From: Aristolochia californica
Taxonomy: Eukaryota > Streptophyta > Magnoliopsida > Piperales > Aristolochiaceae
Direction of reading: 5' to 3'
Assembly (NCBI GenBank): GCA_029961685.1
Contig: JARWKL010000012.1
Location: 16,229,227-16,293,226 of the forward strand
DNA: 64,000 nucleotides
Part shown: positions 50,701 through 60,807 of the stretch, piece after piece
Layout: each line of letters opens with the position of its first letter
Numbering within the stretch: the stretch's first letter is position 1
The notes under the pieces: model-generated
What the model was told of the DNA's origin: nothing
Database searches by the model: none
The model's input: only the letters and a program-made list of their open reading frames with translations
Position numbers and translations under genes: made by a program

Positions 50701-53700
50701 AGACTTGCACGAGGAGGTGTATATAGAGCAACGTCTAAGAAATGTGGCTCAAGGGGAGAAGGTGTGTAAGCTCTAGAAAGTTATATTATGGTTTGAAGCA
50801 GAATTGACGCAAATGATTCGAGAAATTCAATAAGGTGGCGATGTCATTTGGGTTCATCAAAAGTCACTGTGACCATTCCCTGTTCATTTTTCATATGATA
50901 GTCTGATATTGTTGTGCTAGTGGTATATGTAGATGATATCATGCTCAATGGAGATGATATTGAAGTATTGAGGACATTAGACACATCTCAAGCAGCACTT
51001 TGAGAGACAGGACCTTGGTACACTTAAATACTTTCTGAAAATTGAAGTAGCCAAAAGCAAGAGGGGTATAATTTTATCCTAGAGGAAGAATGTGGTTAAA
51101 ATACTAAGCGAACATGGAGTAGTGGGTCCAAAACCTGCAGACACAACGATAGAAATGAACTCTAGCTTGATGACAATAGACCACCACATACAAATAGAAC
51201 TAAGTATTGGAGACTGGTGAACCAATTAATTTATGCTACTCTTACTAGACCAGACATATCATTTGTAGTTCGAGTTCTAAATCAGTTTATGCATATTCCT
51301 AGGAAAGTGCCTCTTGTGAAGCACAAAGATTTTTGAGGTACTTGAAAGGGGCTCCTAAAGGGTAGCGTTATGAATCACATGGACACTTAAACATTATATG
51401 TTTTTCATTTTCCGACTTTGCGGCATCAAAGTTAGACAAAAAATCTACTACAAGACAGTGTGCTTGTGGGTAGGGGTGGCTTCGAACCGAGCCGGCTCGC
51501 AAGCGGCTCGGTATCCTTGGATCTCGAGCTGAGTTCGAGATCCGGGATCGGCTCGTTTAAATTAACGAGCCGAGCTCGACCGAATCCTGGTTCGGCTCGA
51601 CGGTTCGTTAACGAGTTGAGTCGGGACCGGGAGTGAAGGGGGGGAAAATTGTTCCTCCCCTCATCACCGCCGAGCCTCTCCCGTCTGCTGTTGTTGCCGC
51701 CTTTGTCGCCGTCGACAGCTGCTCGTCGGCCGCCTCTGTCACCGTCCGTTCGATTTCTTCCTCCCCTTGCCTTCGCCTCTGTTTCCATCACCGCTGCTTC
51801 CGTTACCACCGCCTCCGTCGCAGTCGTCATCCCCGACGACAGGTCCTCGCCGGCGCTGTAACCCCATTCCTCCGCGTCGTCTCGGCAGATACCTAAGTTC
51901 AGAGGAGAAATAATCTCCCCCCCCCCCCCCCCCCCCCCCCCCCCCTGCTTGTAGATGATTTCACACGAGCGAGATCATAAAGTGAAAAAAAAAACTTTTC
52001 CTTAAACTCTCCTTCCTCATGGCTCTTGAAGAAATTGAAAATACATTTTATAAGAAATAAGTTTCTAGGGACTATTAGTGTCTCATTTTTTTGTAAACAT
52101 TTTTCTAATTGAAAATTCTTATTAAAAAATCATATAATTTTCTAAGTAAGATTTTCTTGCCAAGATGGGCTAAAAAACCATATAGAAATTTTTTGAATAA
52201 GTATTTAACAGTTGATGTTGTAATAGTTTTAGCATGAGGCGATTTTCATTGTAATTTTGTGTTTGACATTTTATTTGATTACAAATTTATCAATAAGAAT
52301 AGTAATATATTAGATTGATTATTAATTTTTATTTATTTCCCTAGAAGAGGCAATAAGAGGTCCATTTAACTTTCCTAAGAAAATTTTAAAATACTTCTTG
52401 TAATTTTGTAATAAGTCACTAATAGTAATAGGATTTTATTTAAAGGTTTTTTTGGAAATATGTATCATAGGAAAAACATTTCTAGTTTTTCCTAGAATAT
52501 AAATTTTCAACCAGGGGCACTAAGGAGGCCATAGTAAATTTATGGCCAGATTAAAAAATTACAAAACAAGCTAGACAACATTGTTATGGTCCTGGGGTTA
52601 AGTACCTATGTCTTCCGCTCCTTACAAGTCGGTCTTTTGGGTAGTATTGGCTAGGTGCTTAACATTTGGTATCAGAGCTAGCGCTGCATCCCGACTTTGA
52701 ATCCCGGCGCCCCCAAGGCGGATGCGGGTGGTCACGCGCCTGGACTGACCCGGGTTCGACCCGGCTCCGATTGCTCTGTTGTGGTAGCCTCCGCGGTCGT
52801 CGGCTCGGGGAAGGGCGGGGTACTATTATGGTCTTGGGGTTAAGTACCTATGTCTTCTGCTCCTTACAGGCCGGTCTTTTGGGTAGTATTGGCTAGGTGC
52901 TTAACAAACATTTGGAGTAAAAAAGATTAATATTGGTGCGTTTTAATCCATTATTGAAATCCAATCCTGAACCTCCCCTATCATTCTTTTTTTAAAATGT
53001 ATGCATAATTTTATATGTAATTTATTTGACATATATTTTATATAGAGTATTAAATGTAGGTTATGCTCAAACTCGAGTAGAGCTCGAGCTCGAACTCCGC
53101 TAAAATTATTAGGCTCGAGTTCGATTACAATTTTAGGTTTGAGGCCAGGGTCAGCTCGAGCTCGAGTTCAAAATATTTAAATCAAACTCGGCTTGAACGA
53201 GGTTCGGACTCAACTAGATTCGATGCCACCCTTATGCCCAATTTTAAGTAGAGGTCATTCCCAATTTTATGTAAAATGTATGCATAATTTTATATACAAT
53301 TTATTTGACATGTATTTTTTGAAAAATTTTAAATGTATGTTTGAGCATGAACTCGAGACATGTATTTTTTGAAAAGTTTTAAATGAATGTTAAAGCTCGA
53401 GCTTGGCTCGAACTCGGTTAAAATTATTAGGCTTGAGCTCGATAACAATTTTAGGCTCAAGCCTAGGCTCGGCTCGATCTCGAGTTCGAAATATTTAAAT
53501 CAAGCTCGGCTCAAACATAGGCAGGTTTGGGCTCGGCACGACTCGATGCCACCCCTACTTGTGGGACGTAACATTATTAGATAGAAGAGTAAAAAATAAA
53601 ATATAATTACCCAATCAAGCACTGAAGCTAAATATCAAGCAATGGCACATACTGTAAGTGAGTTTATGTGGGTAAAATCTATCTTGCAAGAACTCGGTCT

Positions 53701-55318
53701 AGGGGGAAGAGGTCCAATAGAACTTAATTGTGATAACCAAGCAGCAATCTTCATTGCTAGCAATCCAATATTCTACGAGAGAACCAAACATGTAGCAGTG
53801 GATTGTCATTTTATTCATGATGCAGTGTTAAGCGGAAAAGTGACTATCCATATGTAAAGTGTCCTTTCATCAATTCTCGTTCCAAGCAGGAGTTGGTAGA
53901 TATATATGCCCTAGATTGAGGGGGAGTATTAGAGTTCAGGGGTATTTTGCTAATTTTACTATAATATATTGTATCTTGGTAATATGTTAATTAGGGAAGT
54001 CCAATGATGTAATTTTATCATTTTTTGTTACTGTTTTAATGTTGTAAGCGGTATATGTGTTATAGGGGCAATACGGATATTTTTTTTGTAATTCACTTAA
54101 AGCAGTTTAATAAGAGTAGGGGTCGACCAGACACCCTAACGAGACTGAATTCAACACAATCTCTTTAGTCCACTTCCTTCTCTCCCTGGTCCTCTAATCT
54201 TCTCTTTAAACCTTCTTTTTTTCTTAGTTTTCCAAACATATAAATGAGAATACAAGTGGTCTTCAACAAAAAAATAAAATAATAATCTTCAATATGATCA
54301 ATAGACAAACTACAAGGTGACTACTACACCACTCATCAGATTATCATGAATAAAATAACAATCTACTTCCACATGTTTGGTCCTTTTATTGCATGTCATA
54401 CTGCTAATAATGAAGATGGCAATTTGATTATCACAATGCCTAACCATAGCAACTTTTGTGGAGAAGCCTAATTCCGCTAAAACTGATCTAACCTATAAAT
54501 GTTCACTAGCAGTATGAGCCATTGCCCGATATTCTGTCTTTGCACTAGACCAGGCCACCGCAATCTATTTTTTGCTCTTCCGGCTAATTAAATTTCCTCC
54601 AAAAAACATATAGCAACCACTGGTGGACTTTTTGTCTAACTTAGACGCTGCATAAGGTTCATATAATATGCCTCTCATGACTCCACTTTAAGATACCTCA
54701 ATATTCTATGCAGCCTCTAAATGGATCTTTTCTTGGGTCAGAATCTGTAGCACCGGAGGTAATCAACATTTTGAGCCATGGCAAATTTTCTTAGGCGTGG
54801 ATGATAATAAATGAGTCTAAAATAGGGTATAGGAAGAGAGAAAATTCATTGAGACAGATACTGAAGTAAGAGGGCAAGAGGAAGTGAGAAAATTAGTGAA
54901 GAGAGGTTGATTAGAAAGAGGAACATGATCTAAGGGAACTGAAGCAAGTTACAATCTAATACACAGGCATTTCAATGTATTTACGATACTGAGTGGAAGT
55001 TAAAAAGCATGCTTGTTTAATAGGAATATAAAAAAAATAATTATATCACAAAATAGAAAATTCCACACCAAATTCAAGTCAATTACAATATACTTTATTT
55101 GAAAAAGTTGAAGTTGGTATTAATGAAGTGTCACACTGTATAATTCTCCTTTAAACCAAGCAGGAGATGATATTGCAATTCGATGAAAAATTTCTCAACC
55201 AAAATGTAGTAATTACCTGCTCGATTGCTTCCTCAGTAAAAGGATGCCAATAACGCATCCCAACATAAACCTTCGCAGGGACATCCTTGGCCCAAAGTGA
55301 CTTCCTCAGCTCTTCAGC
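47505..55318 (-). CDS. FC2: Ferrochelatase, chloroplast type (FC2-like), 3' part
   Basis: Last enzyme of protoheme synthesis: inserts Fe2+ into protoporphyrin IX at plastid membranes. Seven minus-strand exons join in one frame (55217-55318, 49799-49902, 49519-49645, 49274-49426, 48381-48481, 47940-48141, 47505-47726; 1,011 nt, 336 residues plus TGA). Family landmarks: [34 protein letters not shown], the metal-site histidine motif [33 protein letters not shown], and [16 protein letters not shown] with the catalytic glutamate. After a linker comes [20 protein letters not shown], the light-harvesting-like membrane segment found in the FC2 type and absent from FC1. The transit peptide and first part of the enzyme are missing; their exons must lie beyond 55,318, probably outside the window. 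No frame damage is seen. Confidence 0.94.
47940..48141 (-). CDS. FC2: FC2 exon with catalytic glutamate
   Basis: Completes a split serine and encodes [20 protein letters not shown] to [18 protein letters not shown] carries the conserved glutamate facing the metal-binding histidine. A (GA)n tract lies just inside the donor of the next intron (47,920-47,939). Confidence 0.95.
48381..48481 (-). CDS. FC2: FC2 exon SRVGPVEW
   Basis: 33 codons plus two bases: [20 protein letters not shown] to KRMLAVPI(S). Acceptor ttacag, donor gtctac. Confidence 0.95.
49274..49426 (-). CDS. FC2: FC2 exon with metal-site histidine
   Basis: 51 codons, [20 protein letters not shown] to NAYTLAYQ. The histidine of SAHGVP is the invariant iron-insertion residue of the family. 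Phase 0 at both ends. Confidence 0.95.
49519..49645 (-). CDS. FC2: FC2 exon EDEYLVNMQ
   Basis: Completes a lysine codon and encodes [20 protein letters not shown] to LQKFDFPEE. Acceptor attag, donor gtaatg. Confidence 0.95.
49799..49902 (-). CDS. FC2: FC2 exon IKKDGITKL
   Basis: 34 codons plus two bases: [20 protein letters not shown] to RLLENIF(K). Contains the LYPQFS(I) porphyrin-binding signature. It is preceded by the 5.3-kb transposon-filled intron. Confidence 0.95.
50026..50309 (+). repeat. Copia-type LTR
   Basis: 284-bp TG..CA unit, tgttgaagaacaaatag to aaaattccaaca, with TATA-like ttataaatagaaacc near 50,251. It is preceded by cttgaggagggag, a purine tract, so it is probably a 3' LTR whose interior is reduced to a short leftover. 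Confidence 0.65.
51917..51945 (+). repeat. 29-base poly(C) run
   Basis: Uninterrupted run of C in the hAT-like element. Homopolymers of this kind are rare in plant DNA, unstable, and hard to assemble, so the exact length may be uncertain. Confidence 0.9.
52582..52906 (+). mobile_element. TRIM-B copy 2
   Basis: 325 bp with two 83-bp LTRs (52,582-52,664 and 52,824-52,906; tgttatggtcctgggg to ggctaggtgcttaaca). An intact primer-binding site TGGTATCAGAGC follows the first LTR after two bases. The internal domain is GC-rich. An exact 5-bp target duplication AACAT lies at 52,577-52,581 and 52,907-52,911. Nested in the hAT-like element. No coding capacity. Confidence 0.93.
54300..54760 (-). pseudogene. 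Copia RNase H remnant, minus strand
   Basis: Minus-strand RNase H of another copia, recognisable by its order of motifs (transcribed leftward; tracts such as tttttgctcttccggctaat and gcatgtcatactgctaataatg) but with many stops. No LTR is attached. Confidence 0.65.
54761..55216 (-). other. FC2: FC2 intron without a recognised element
   Basis: Ordinary AT-rich intron sequence leading to the donor of the exon at 55,217. Confidence 0.4.
55217..55318 (-). CDS. FC2: FC2 exon AEELRKSLW (first one visible)
   Basis: 34 codons, [20 protein letters not shown] then [14 protein letters not shown]. Acceptor ttttag shows that upstream coding exons exist. The preceding GGSPLRxIT(D) exon was not found in the remaining 8.7 kb. 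Confidence 0.94.
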
Positions 55319-56160
55319 CTAAAACAGTTAGCTAAAAGTAAAGCACAAGAACAAACCAATGTTTCATTTTTTTATAAAAAAGAGTAAAAAACTATACATG
55401 GTCAAAGATAGGGTGACAGTGCAAATTTGTCAAGTCAAGGTAATAGGGATCAATGGAAGTTCAACTCCCATGTCCAGATTTACCTGTATACAGTAAGCAT
55501 ACTCCATGCACATAATAGGGTAAAGGTCCTGCAAAAGTATTCATGGAGGTTTTCTCTGTTGTACATTTTTTAAGAGGGCATAAGATCCAACTCGCAGAAT
55601 AGGCCAGCAGTTCAAGTTATCGATGAATTATTGAGATAACAAAATTTTCCTAAATAAATATTTCCAGTTATGGATGAATTATTGAGATCACAATTTTTTT
55701 CTAAATTAATATCTCCACCTATGGTGCTAACTTGATTGCAAAATCACAGAGCCGATTGTCCAAAATTGATGTTTCCAGTTATCTAATGTATAAAATTTAC
55801 ACCCTTAGGTAAAGGGTTCTGATATCTTCTATCCGATTACACAATAACTCAACATGCTCACAAGGATGATAAAGGCAGAGACAATGGAGGATGGATTTCA
55901 CCTTATCAAAGGCAAGAACTTGAGGGAGCTTGGAGACGAAGATGAGACAATGGAGGGAGGGACAAGAACAAACTTTTGTTGTGCGAAATGGAAAAGTAAG
56001 ATGAAAAGTGGGTAGAGTCCATACTCCTTTTACCCATATATATTCATATAGAAAAAAAAGTATAGATCCAAGTCCACCTAAGTTTGGTGCACCTGATTTT
56101 TAATTTAACCACAAATTTTGAATAGACTGACGTAAGACTTTTTTTCTTTTCTAGATTTAT
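55319..56160. other. Probable FC2 upstream intron, AT-rich
   Basis: No gene or clear element. A short imperfect duplication of atgaattattgagat occurs at about 55,623 and 55,673. Confidence 0.4.
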
Positions 56161-56329
56161 TTTTATGTCATGCTTTAATGATTAGTTTTCATTTAGATAT
56201 TTCTAATATTTTTATTATTATATGGTAAAATGGATATCATGGTTATTTTTATGTCATGCTTTAATGATTAGTGTTCATTTAGATATTTCTAATAATTTTA
56301 TTATTTTATGGTAAAATGGATATCATGGC
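56161..56329 (+). repeat. 86-bp tandem duplication
   Basis: Two adjacent units starting ttttatgtcatgctttaatg at 56,161 and 56,247, nearly identical, ending with atggatatcatgg. A recent local duplication. Confidence 0.88.
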
Positions 56330-56341
56330 ACTGCCGTAAAT

Positions 56342-56463
56342 TTATTTTTTTAAATAATACTGAGTTATATTAAAAGGGTCAAAAGAACAAGATTACAAGG
56401 AGGGGGAACCATCCCAAACAATGAGAGATTGCAGGGAGGTTCCAAAGTTAGATAGCCTATCAT
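56342..56463 (-). mobile_element. 122-bp LINE 3' end
   Basis: Only the A-tail and 3' UTR of a minus-strand LINE (caaacaatgagagattgcag is shared by the other tails). Target duplication ACTGCCGTAAAT / ACTGCCATAAAT at 56,330-56,341 and 56,464-56,475. Extreme 5' truncation. Confidence 0.8.
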
Positions 56464-56699
56464 ACTGCCATAAATGTTAACTGGAGAATACTGTGTGAAA
56501 TAAGAATCCTACATCGATAGAAACTTGTTCCTATAAGTTTTGTTTTAGTTAAATTCCAAAATAGGTGCCCTACTTAAAATAGGAGACTTTGTAATTCACC
56601 ATAATAAATAAAGTAAAAGGGGTCAAACAGATTATCTTCGACCACCTTTTCCTTCCCCTCCTCTTTTAGTTTTCCATCTAAAATAGTATTACAGTGGAT

Positions 56700-57207
56700 A
56701 CTTGTATGTGGGCCTCTCCCAAAATTATCCACATGTAGGAGTTATTAATATATGAATCAGTGAATACAAAGATCTTGGATTTATTAATTAGAAAAGAGGT
56801 TCCCCTAACTCCAGTTAGCCATTTTATAGACCTTGACCCAACTTTATCATGGTATCAGAGCAAAGACACATAAATAGAGCTCCACCTAAACACTCCACAT
56901 CTAGGAGCCACAAAGAAGGCCCACACGTGAGGGGGAGTTCTAAAGAGTAGTCCCACATGGATCAATAAGTAGAAAATATTGGGTTTGTTAATTGAGAAAG
57001 AGGTTTCCTAACTTCGGCTAGACATTTTAGGATGGACCTTGACCCAACTTTAATAGGAATCATAGAGAAAGAGGGACCAATAGTAAGGGGAAATGTGAAG
57101 AATAGTCTTAGATGGATCTAAGATTAGAAAGATGAAAAATGTTGTGCTTAAGAGACCTCCTAACTTCAGCTAGTCATTTTGGGATGGACTTGTACCCAAC
57201 TTTAACA
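56700..57207 (+). mobile_element. Degenerate TRIM-A multimer
   Basis: Three diverged TRIM-A LTRs (about 56,742-56,849, 56,938-57,054 and 57,093-57,207) separated by internal domains. The first LTR is followed by TGGTATCAGAGC, and internal-type sequence also precedes it at about 56,700. It looks like an older, partly eroded relative of the concatemer at 6,937. The left boundary and any target duplication were not resolved. Confidence 0.7.
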
Positions 57208-57307
57208 ATATATTGGAGAACTGCCTCAAAAACGCTTTTGGAAAGCACCTAAATATGGGTAGAGAAACAAAAATTAGTAGAGAGAGAAGAAGAAAGGTAT
57301 CAAAAGC

Positions 57308-57923
57308 ATGGAAGTCCATTGGATGGTAGTACTATTGGATGTCCTGGGCCGGCTGGAGCAGGCAGTGTGTTCAGAGGTCACAATGGAGACCCTATTCTTT
57401 CTTATGTTGGTCCGGTGGGCATTGCCGATTCTAATATTGCTGAAGTTAGTGCTCTGTTGTTCGGCCTCCAAATCTTCAGAGATCGTCTCCATGGCAAGTT
57501 AATCATTGAAAGCGACTCGAAGACCGTTATTAGTTGGTGTTCCAAAGACAACTTCCCCCCTTGGCACCACTGGCCCATCATTGATAGTATTGCTGACATT
57601 GTATCTTCTACTCATTGTAATTGGAATCTCATTCCTAGATCAGGCAACTCTTTGGCTGATAAATTGGCAAAATTCAGAACTTCCCAACAATCTCTCATTG
57701 TTTGGGAAGACTTCCCTCCTTTGTAAATTGCTCTTTTGAGCTTTTGTCTTAATAAAAATTAGCATCGTTTAAAAAAAAAAACTAGGAAGTCCACAAGGTG
57801 ATTGGCGGATTTGGGATTATGCACCCAAGAACAATTATGGAGGGTGGCCCCACCCTATAGGTTGTATTTTTCCTCTTTTTCTTTTTTATAAAATTCACAC
57901 TTCCCATAAAAAAGAAAAGAAAA
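57308..57923 (+). mobile_element. LINE 3' fragment with extra 3' sequence
   Basis: Plus-strand RNase H ([62 protein letters not shown]; frame 57,319-57,726, stop TAA 57,724-57,726), a 3' UTR and an A run (57,771-57,780). About 120 bp of unrelated sequence and a second A-rich tail (57,909-57,925) follow. A 17-bp duplication with one mismatch, AGAAAGGTATCAAAAGC at 57,291-57,307 and its partner at 57,924-57,940, encloses all of it. Confidence 0.75.
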
Positions 57924-57940
57924 AGAAGGGTATCAAAAGC

Positions 57941-59855
57941 TATGAAAGCTACAAAAGCTTAACAAGCAAAGAGGAGAAAAAAAAGTTAGGAATTCAGATG
58001 CCCCCTGAGGAAATCTATTCTGCTGTCTATTGCGAATTGTCCTATTGAGTTGTGGTAAAAATGGCTGATCTAGAGAGGTTATTACTCCAACTAAACCTTT
58101 TGAATATTCTAAAAATAAAGATTCTCAGTCTATTCAAATTACCCCAGTGAACTAAGTGGAAAGATTTACTTAAACTAGTCCAGATCTGTCCGTATGTTTT
58201 TAAAAGCCAAGAGAAAGGCAAGTACCTTAAAGATTATCCTCCTAATCCTATGATTAACTAATGACTTGGCTTGTTAATAGTATATGATCCAGGTTCAGTG
58301 ACCAGGTTATGAGTTGTGAAACTTCTAAGGAAATATGGATTTTACTCGAATCCATTTATCTCAAGAGAGCAATCTATTCAAAATTTATGATTTGTATTTA
58401 GTTCAGCATGAAACAGGGTGACTGTTTTGTTAGTGACTACTTTACTGAGATATGAGGTGTCTTGCAAGAGATTAGTGTGTTCCACCCCTTTATTACAAAT
58501 GCAATTCAACTTCGCAAAGAGAAGAATCTAATTCAAGTTGCTTATTTCCTAGAAGAATTTGGGTTGGAGTCATGATGCAATCCGGGCTCAAATGTTGGCC
58601 AATGATGAGGTGACTACACTTTAGAAGGCATTAAATCAGGTTATCCAACCTGAAAGTGTAGTGGTGCCTAAAAGTGAGAAGCACACTAAAACAACCAAAG
58701 CTACAGCCCTCAGTCTGAATTCTGCCCTCACTAGGTTTGAAACTCCTAGAGGCCATGGAGGGATGGACAAGGTTGTGGTAAAGACAATGTAGGTCATGGA
58801 CGTGGAAGTGGTGATAGAGTGTATGTCTATTGTGGAAGGACCTACCATTTTTCTAATAAGTGCTGGGATAACTTTAGAAAAACGGCATGGGCAAACTATG
58901 GTGTGATTGAAAATGAGACAATATCAACTAATGAGACCCAAGGAAAGATTCAACAGTTGCTTCAGCAACTAGGTCAGTTGACATCCACATCATCATCCCC
59001 CACATCACAAGACATCAGATCCTCTTCCATTTCTAATGCCACTATGGCAAGCTCAGGTATGACTGCACTAAACATGTCCACTAGCCCCTCATAAGTCATT
59101 GATTCCAAAGCATCTTATGTCAGGTAACCCACCTTGTTTTGCATCTATATCTCCTTCACACTACTATAAAATTGTCACCTTAGTTGTGGGTCCACTTCAC
59201 AAGTTCGTGGTGAGAGTACTGTACATACTATACAACACATGCAATTGTCCTCTGTTTTATTTCTTCTAAATTTCCCAGTGAACCTTTTGTCAGTATGTAA
59301 TATTATTAAGTCTTTGAACGGCTCTGTAACCTTTTTTCCTACATCTGTGTTTTTCATGGTTTGCAAACGAAATTAATTCCAGGCATAACCAAGGTGAGCT
59401 CTTTACCCTAGATGATGTGTCTATTCTAAAGGTTGTGGCACTCTCAACAAACACTTCACCATCCTTTTTTTTAGAATAGCGAGAATTTCATTAAGAAGGA
59501 AAAGGGGAGAATTACAAGAGACAAAAAGCAAAGGTGCTGAGAAACTCAAGCACATGTACAAAACATAAAAGCCATAAAGAAACTAAAAACTCAATGTGCA
59601 TCAAATGGGAAAGGAGCACTTTGGACATCCATCACCGGCTAAGCTACATTCATCTCTTCCTTATTTGTCGTTTGATCTCTCGTTTGAGTCTGAATCACAT
59701 CAACTTGGGAAGCACCATAGAGCTAGTTTTCCAACAAGTTCTAGTCAGAATTCTAGTGTTTTTGAACTAATTCATTCTGATGTATGGAGCCCAATGTCGA
59801 GGTTGCACACACTTTATTGTTCTAAATGCATGTTCCCAAGTCCTTTTGCGAGGAT
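57941..59855 (+). pseudogene. Copia gag and pre-integrase, plus strand
   Basis: Degenerate gag (about 58,060-58,640), an RG-rich segment and a zinc knuckle near 58,820-58,870 (VYCGRTYHFSNKCW, first cysteine changed), then a protease-region remnant. GAG-pre-integrase and the start of integrase follow (HPSPAKLHSSLPYLSFD, QLGKHHRASFPT, FELIHSDVWSP; 59,600-59,855). Interrupted near 59,465 by a short T-run insert and at 59,872 by a LINE tail. No LTR is adjacent at the 5' side. Confidence 0.75.
59465..59590 (-). mobile_element. Short LINE-tail-like insertion
   Basis: T run then agaatagcgagaatttcatt and an A/G-rich stretch, resembling LINE 3' UTR ends in the window. It breaks the copia polyprotein just before the pre-integrase domain. 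Boundaries are approximate and a SINE is not excluded. Confidence 0.4.
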
Positions 59856-59871
59856 GAGGTCATAACCTTTT

Positions 59872-60437
59872 TTCTTTTTTTTTAAATGATGATAATTTTA
59901 TTTCAAAGAAAGGGAAGATACATCAAGGGAGGCCTCTCCTAACAACAAGAGATTGAAGAGGTGAGGGGGCAAGCTTTGCACACAAATCGGTAGCCGAATT
60001 GGCTGATCCAAGTACATGAGACCAAACACTAGAAATGGTGGAAACAATATCCAAAATATCAAGAAAAATCTGCCAATGATGCCATGGGGAGAAGGATGAG
60101 GTGGAGCACCATCCGATGACGACCTTGGAATCTCCCTTCACAATAAGGGGACACTGAAGCGGTCCTGAAAGATAAGCAACCCGTGAAGGAGACTAGAGAG
60201 CTCAACAGTGGTCGAGTCAACAATTTTCAGAGGGCTAGGGTAAGAGAGTATGGCAGTGCCATCCGGATAAAAAATACCCCGCCAAACCCAGGGTTCCCAA
60301 AGGCATTACCATAAAAATTTAGCTTATAATGCCCGGTGGGGGAAGGCTCCCAAACAACAACTCGACGGGGAGGCAGAGGGGATCGATATTTGAGCAATAA
60401 TCTTTTAGTTGGTACGGACTGGGAAACAAGAGAGGTA
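59872..60437 (-). mobile_element. 5'-truncated LINE tail
   Basis: Minus-strand RNase H (GDSKVVIGW, SVWSHVLGSANSATD; frame 59,923-60,141, and 60,227-60,445), flanked by an exact 16-bp target duplication GAGGTCATAACCTTTT (59,856-59,871 and 60,438-60,453). Inserted into copia integrase. Confidence 0.9.
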
Positions 60438-60453
60438 GAGGTCATAACCTTTT

Positions 60454-60807
60454 GCTATTCGATTAGTACCATGTCATCATTTGTTCTACAAGGATGTTTT
60501 CCTATACAAGTGTTATAACCTCACAACTAAGTATTTGGTGTATGTCCTCAAGGTTTTGGTTCCACATGCTTAGTAAAATCTTTAAATAATATTGTTAACA
60601 AGTTGTTACCTTGTTCCATAAAATGTGTTAGAGTTCAAGGGCATTTTTATAATTTTTTTAATGCTTGTCAGTGCTTTTATTAGTAGGAAGTTCAGTTAAG
60701 ATGCTAAGGATGCAATTTTTATTACTTTTATGGGTGATTATGAGCTATATTAGATATGAGGTTAGGGAAGGACATTCTTGTCCATTCTATAATTATTATT
60801 ATTATTA
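60454..60807 (+). mobile_element. Copia remnant and start of an LTR
   Basis: A short integrase remnant, then from 60,626 TGTTAGAGTTCAAGGGCATT, the same kind of LTR start as at 53,927. The LTR is cut by the LINE at 60,808, and an (ATT)n run at 60,792-60,807 adjoins the junction. Confidence 0.5.

Larger units (their letters stand above)
51471..53557. mobile_element. Non-autonomous hAT-like DNA transposon
   Basis: A 2,087-bp insertion in copia RNase H with perfect 10-bp terminal inverted repeats TAGGGGTGGC / GCCACCCCTA, flanked by an exact 8-bp target duplication CTTGTGGG (51,463-51,470 and 53,558-53,565). Both features are hallmarks of hAT elements. Both subterminal regions are full of GCTCGAGCTCGG-like words. 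There is no transposase frame. The interior has a GC-rich patch (51,620-51,860), a 29-base C run and an inserted TRIM. Confidence 0.9.
50310..54240 (+). mobile_element. Copia pol and 3' LTR, split by a hAT element
   Basis: Degenerate reverse transcriptase from about 50,330 ([57 protein letters not shown]). RNase H starts at about 51,410, is cut at 51,471 and resumes at 53,566 ([39 protein letters not shown]; frame 53,642-53,857). A purine tract (gagggggag) and a 3' LTR beginning at 53,927 follow. The LTR end near 54,240 is approximate. Gag, integrase and the 5' LTR are missing. Confidence 0.85.
49903..55216 (-). other. FC2: FC2 intron of 5,314 nt
   Basis: Phase-0 intron holding a copia LTR, a copia pol region with its own 3' LTR, a hAT-like element nested in that pol, a TRIM-B nested in the hAT element, and an opposite-strand copia RNase H remnant. 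The copia and RNase H pieces explain most of its length. The gene reads left and the main copia reads right. Confidence 0.85.

Noticed and set aside
51432..51830. Minus-strand 132-codon frame as a gene
   Set aside because: Low-complexity, rich in alanine, glycine and arginine, spans the hAT boundary at 51,471 and contains repeated simple codons. More likely chance in GC-rich sequence.
52582..52906. Cassandra TRIM (5S rRNA-bearing) or a SINE
   Set aside because: No 5S-like promoter sequence is seen in the LTR. The paired LTRs, primer-binding site and 5-bp duplication argue against a SINE, although ctttgaatcccg has a faint B-box look.
47505..55318. FC1-type ferrochelatase
   Set aside because: The C-terminal LHC-like extension with WNGRAAM is present, which FC1 lacks.
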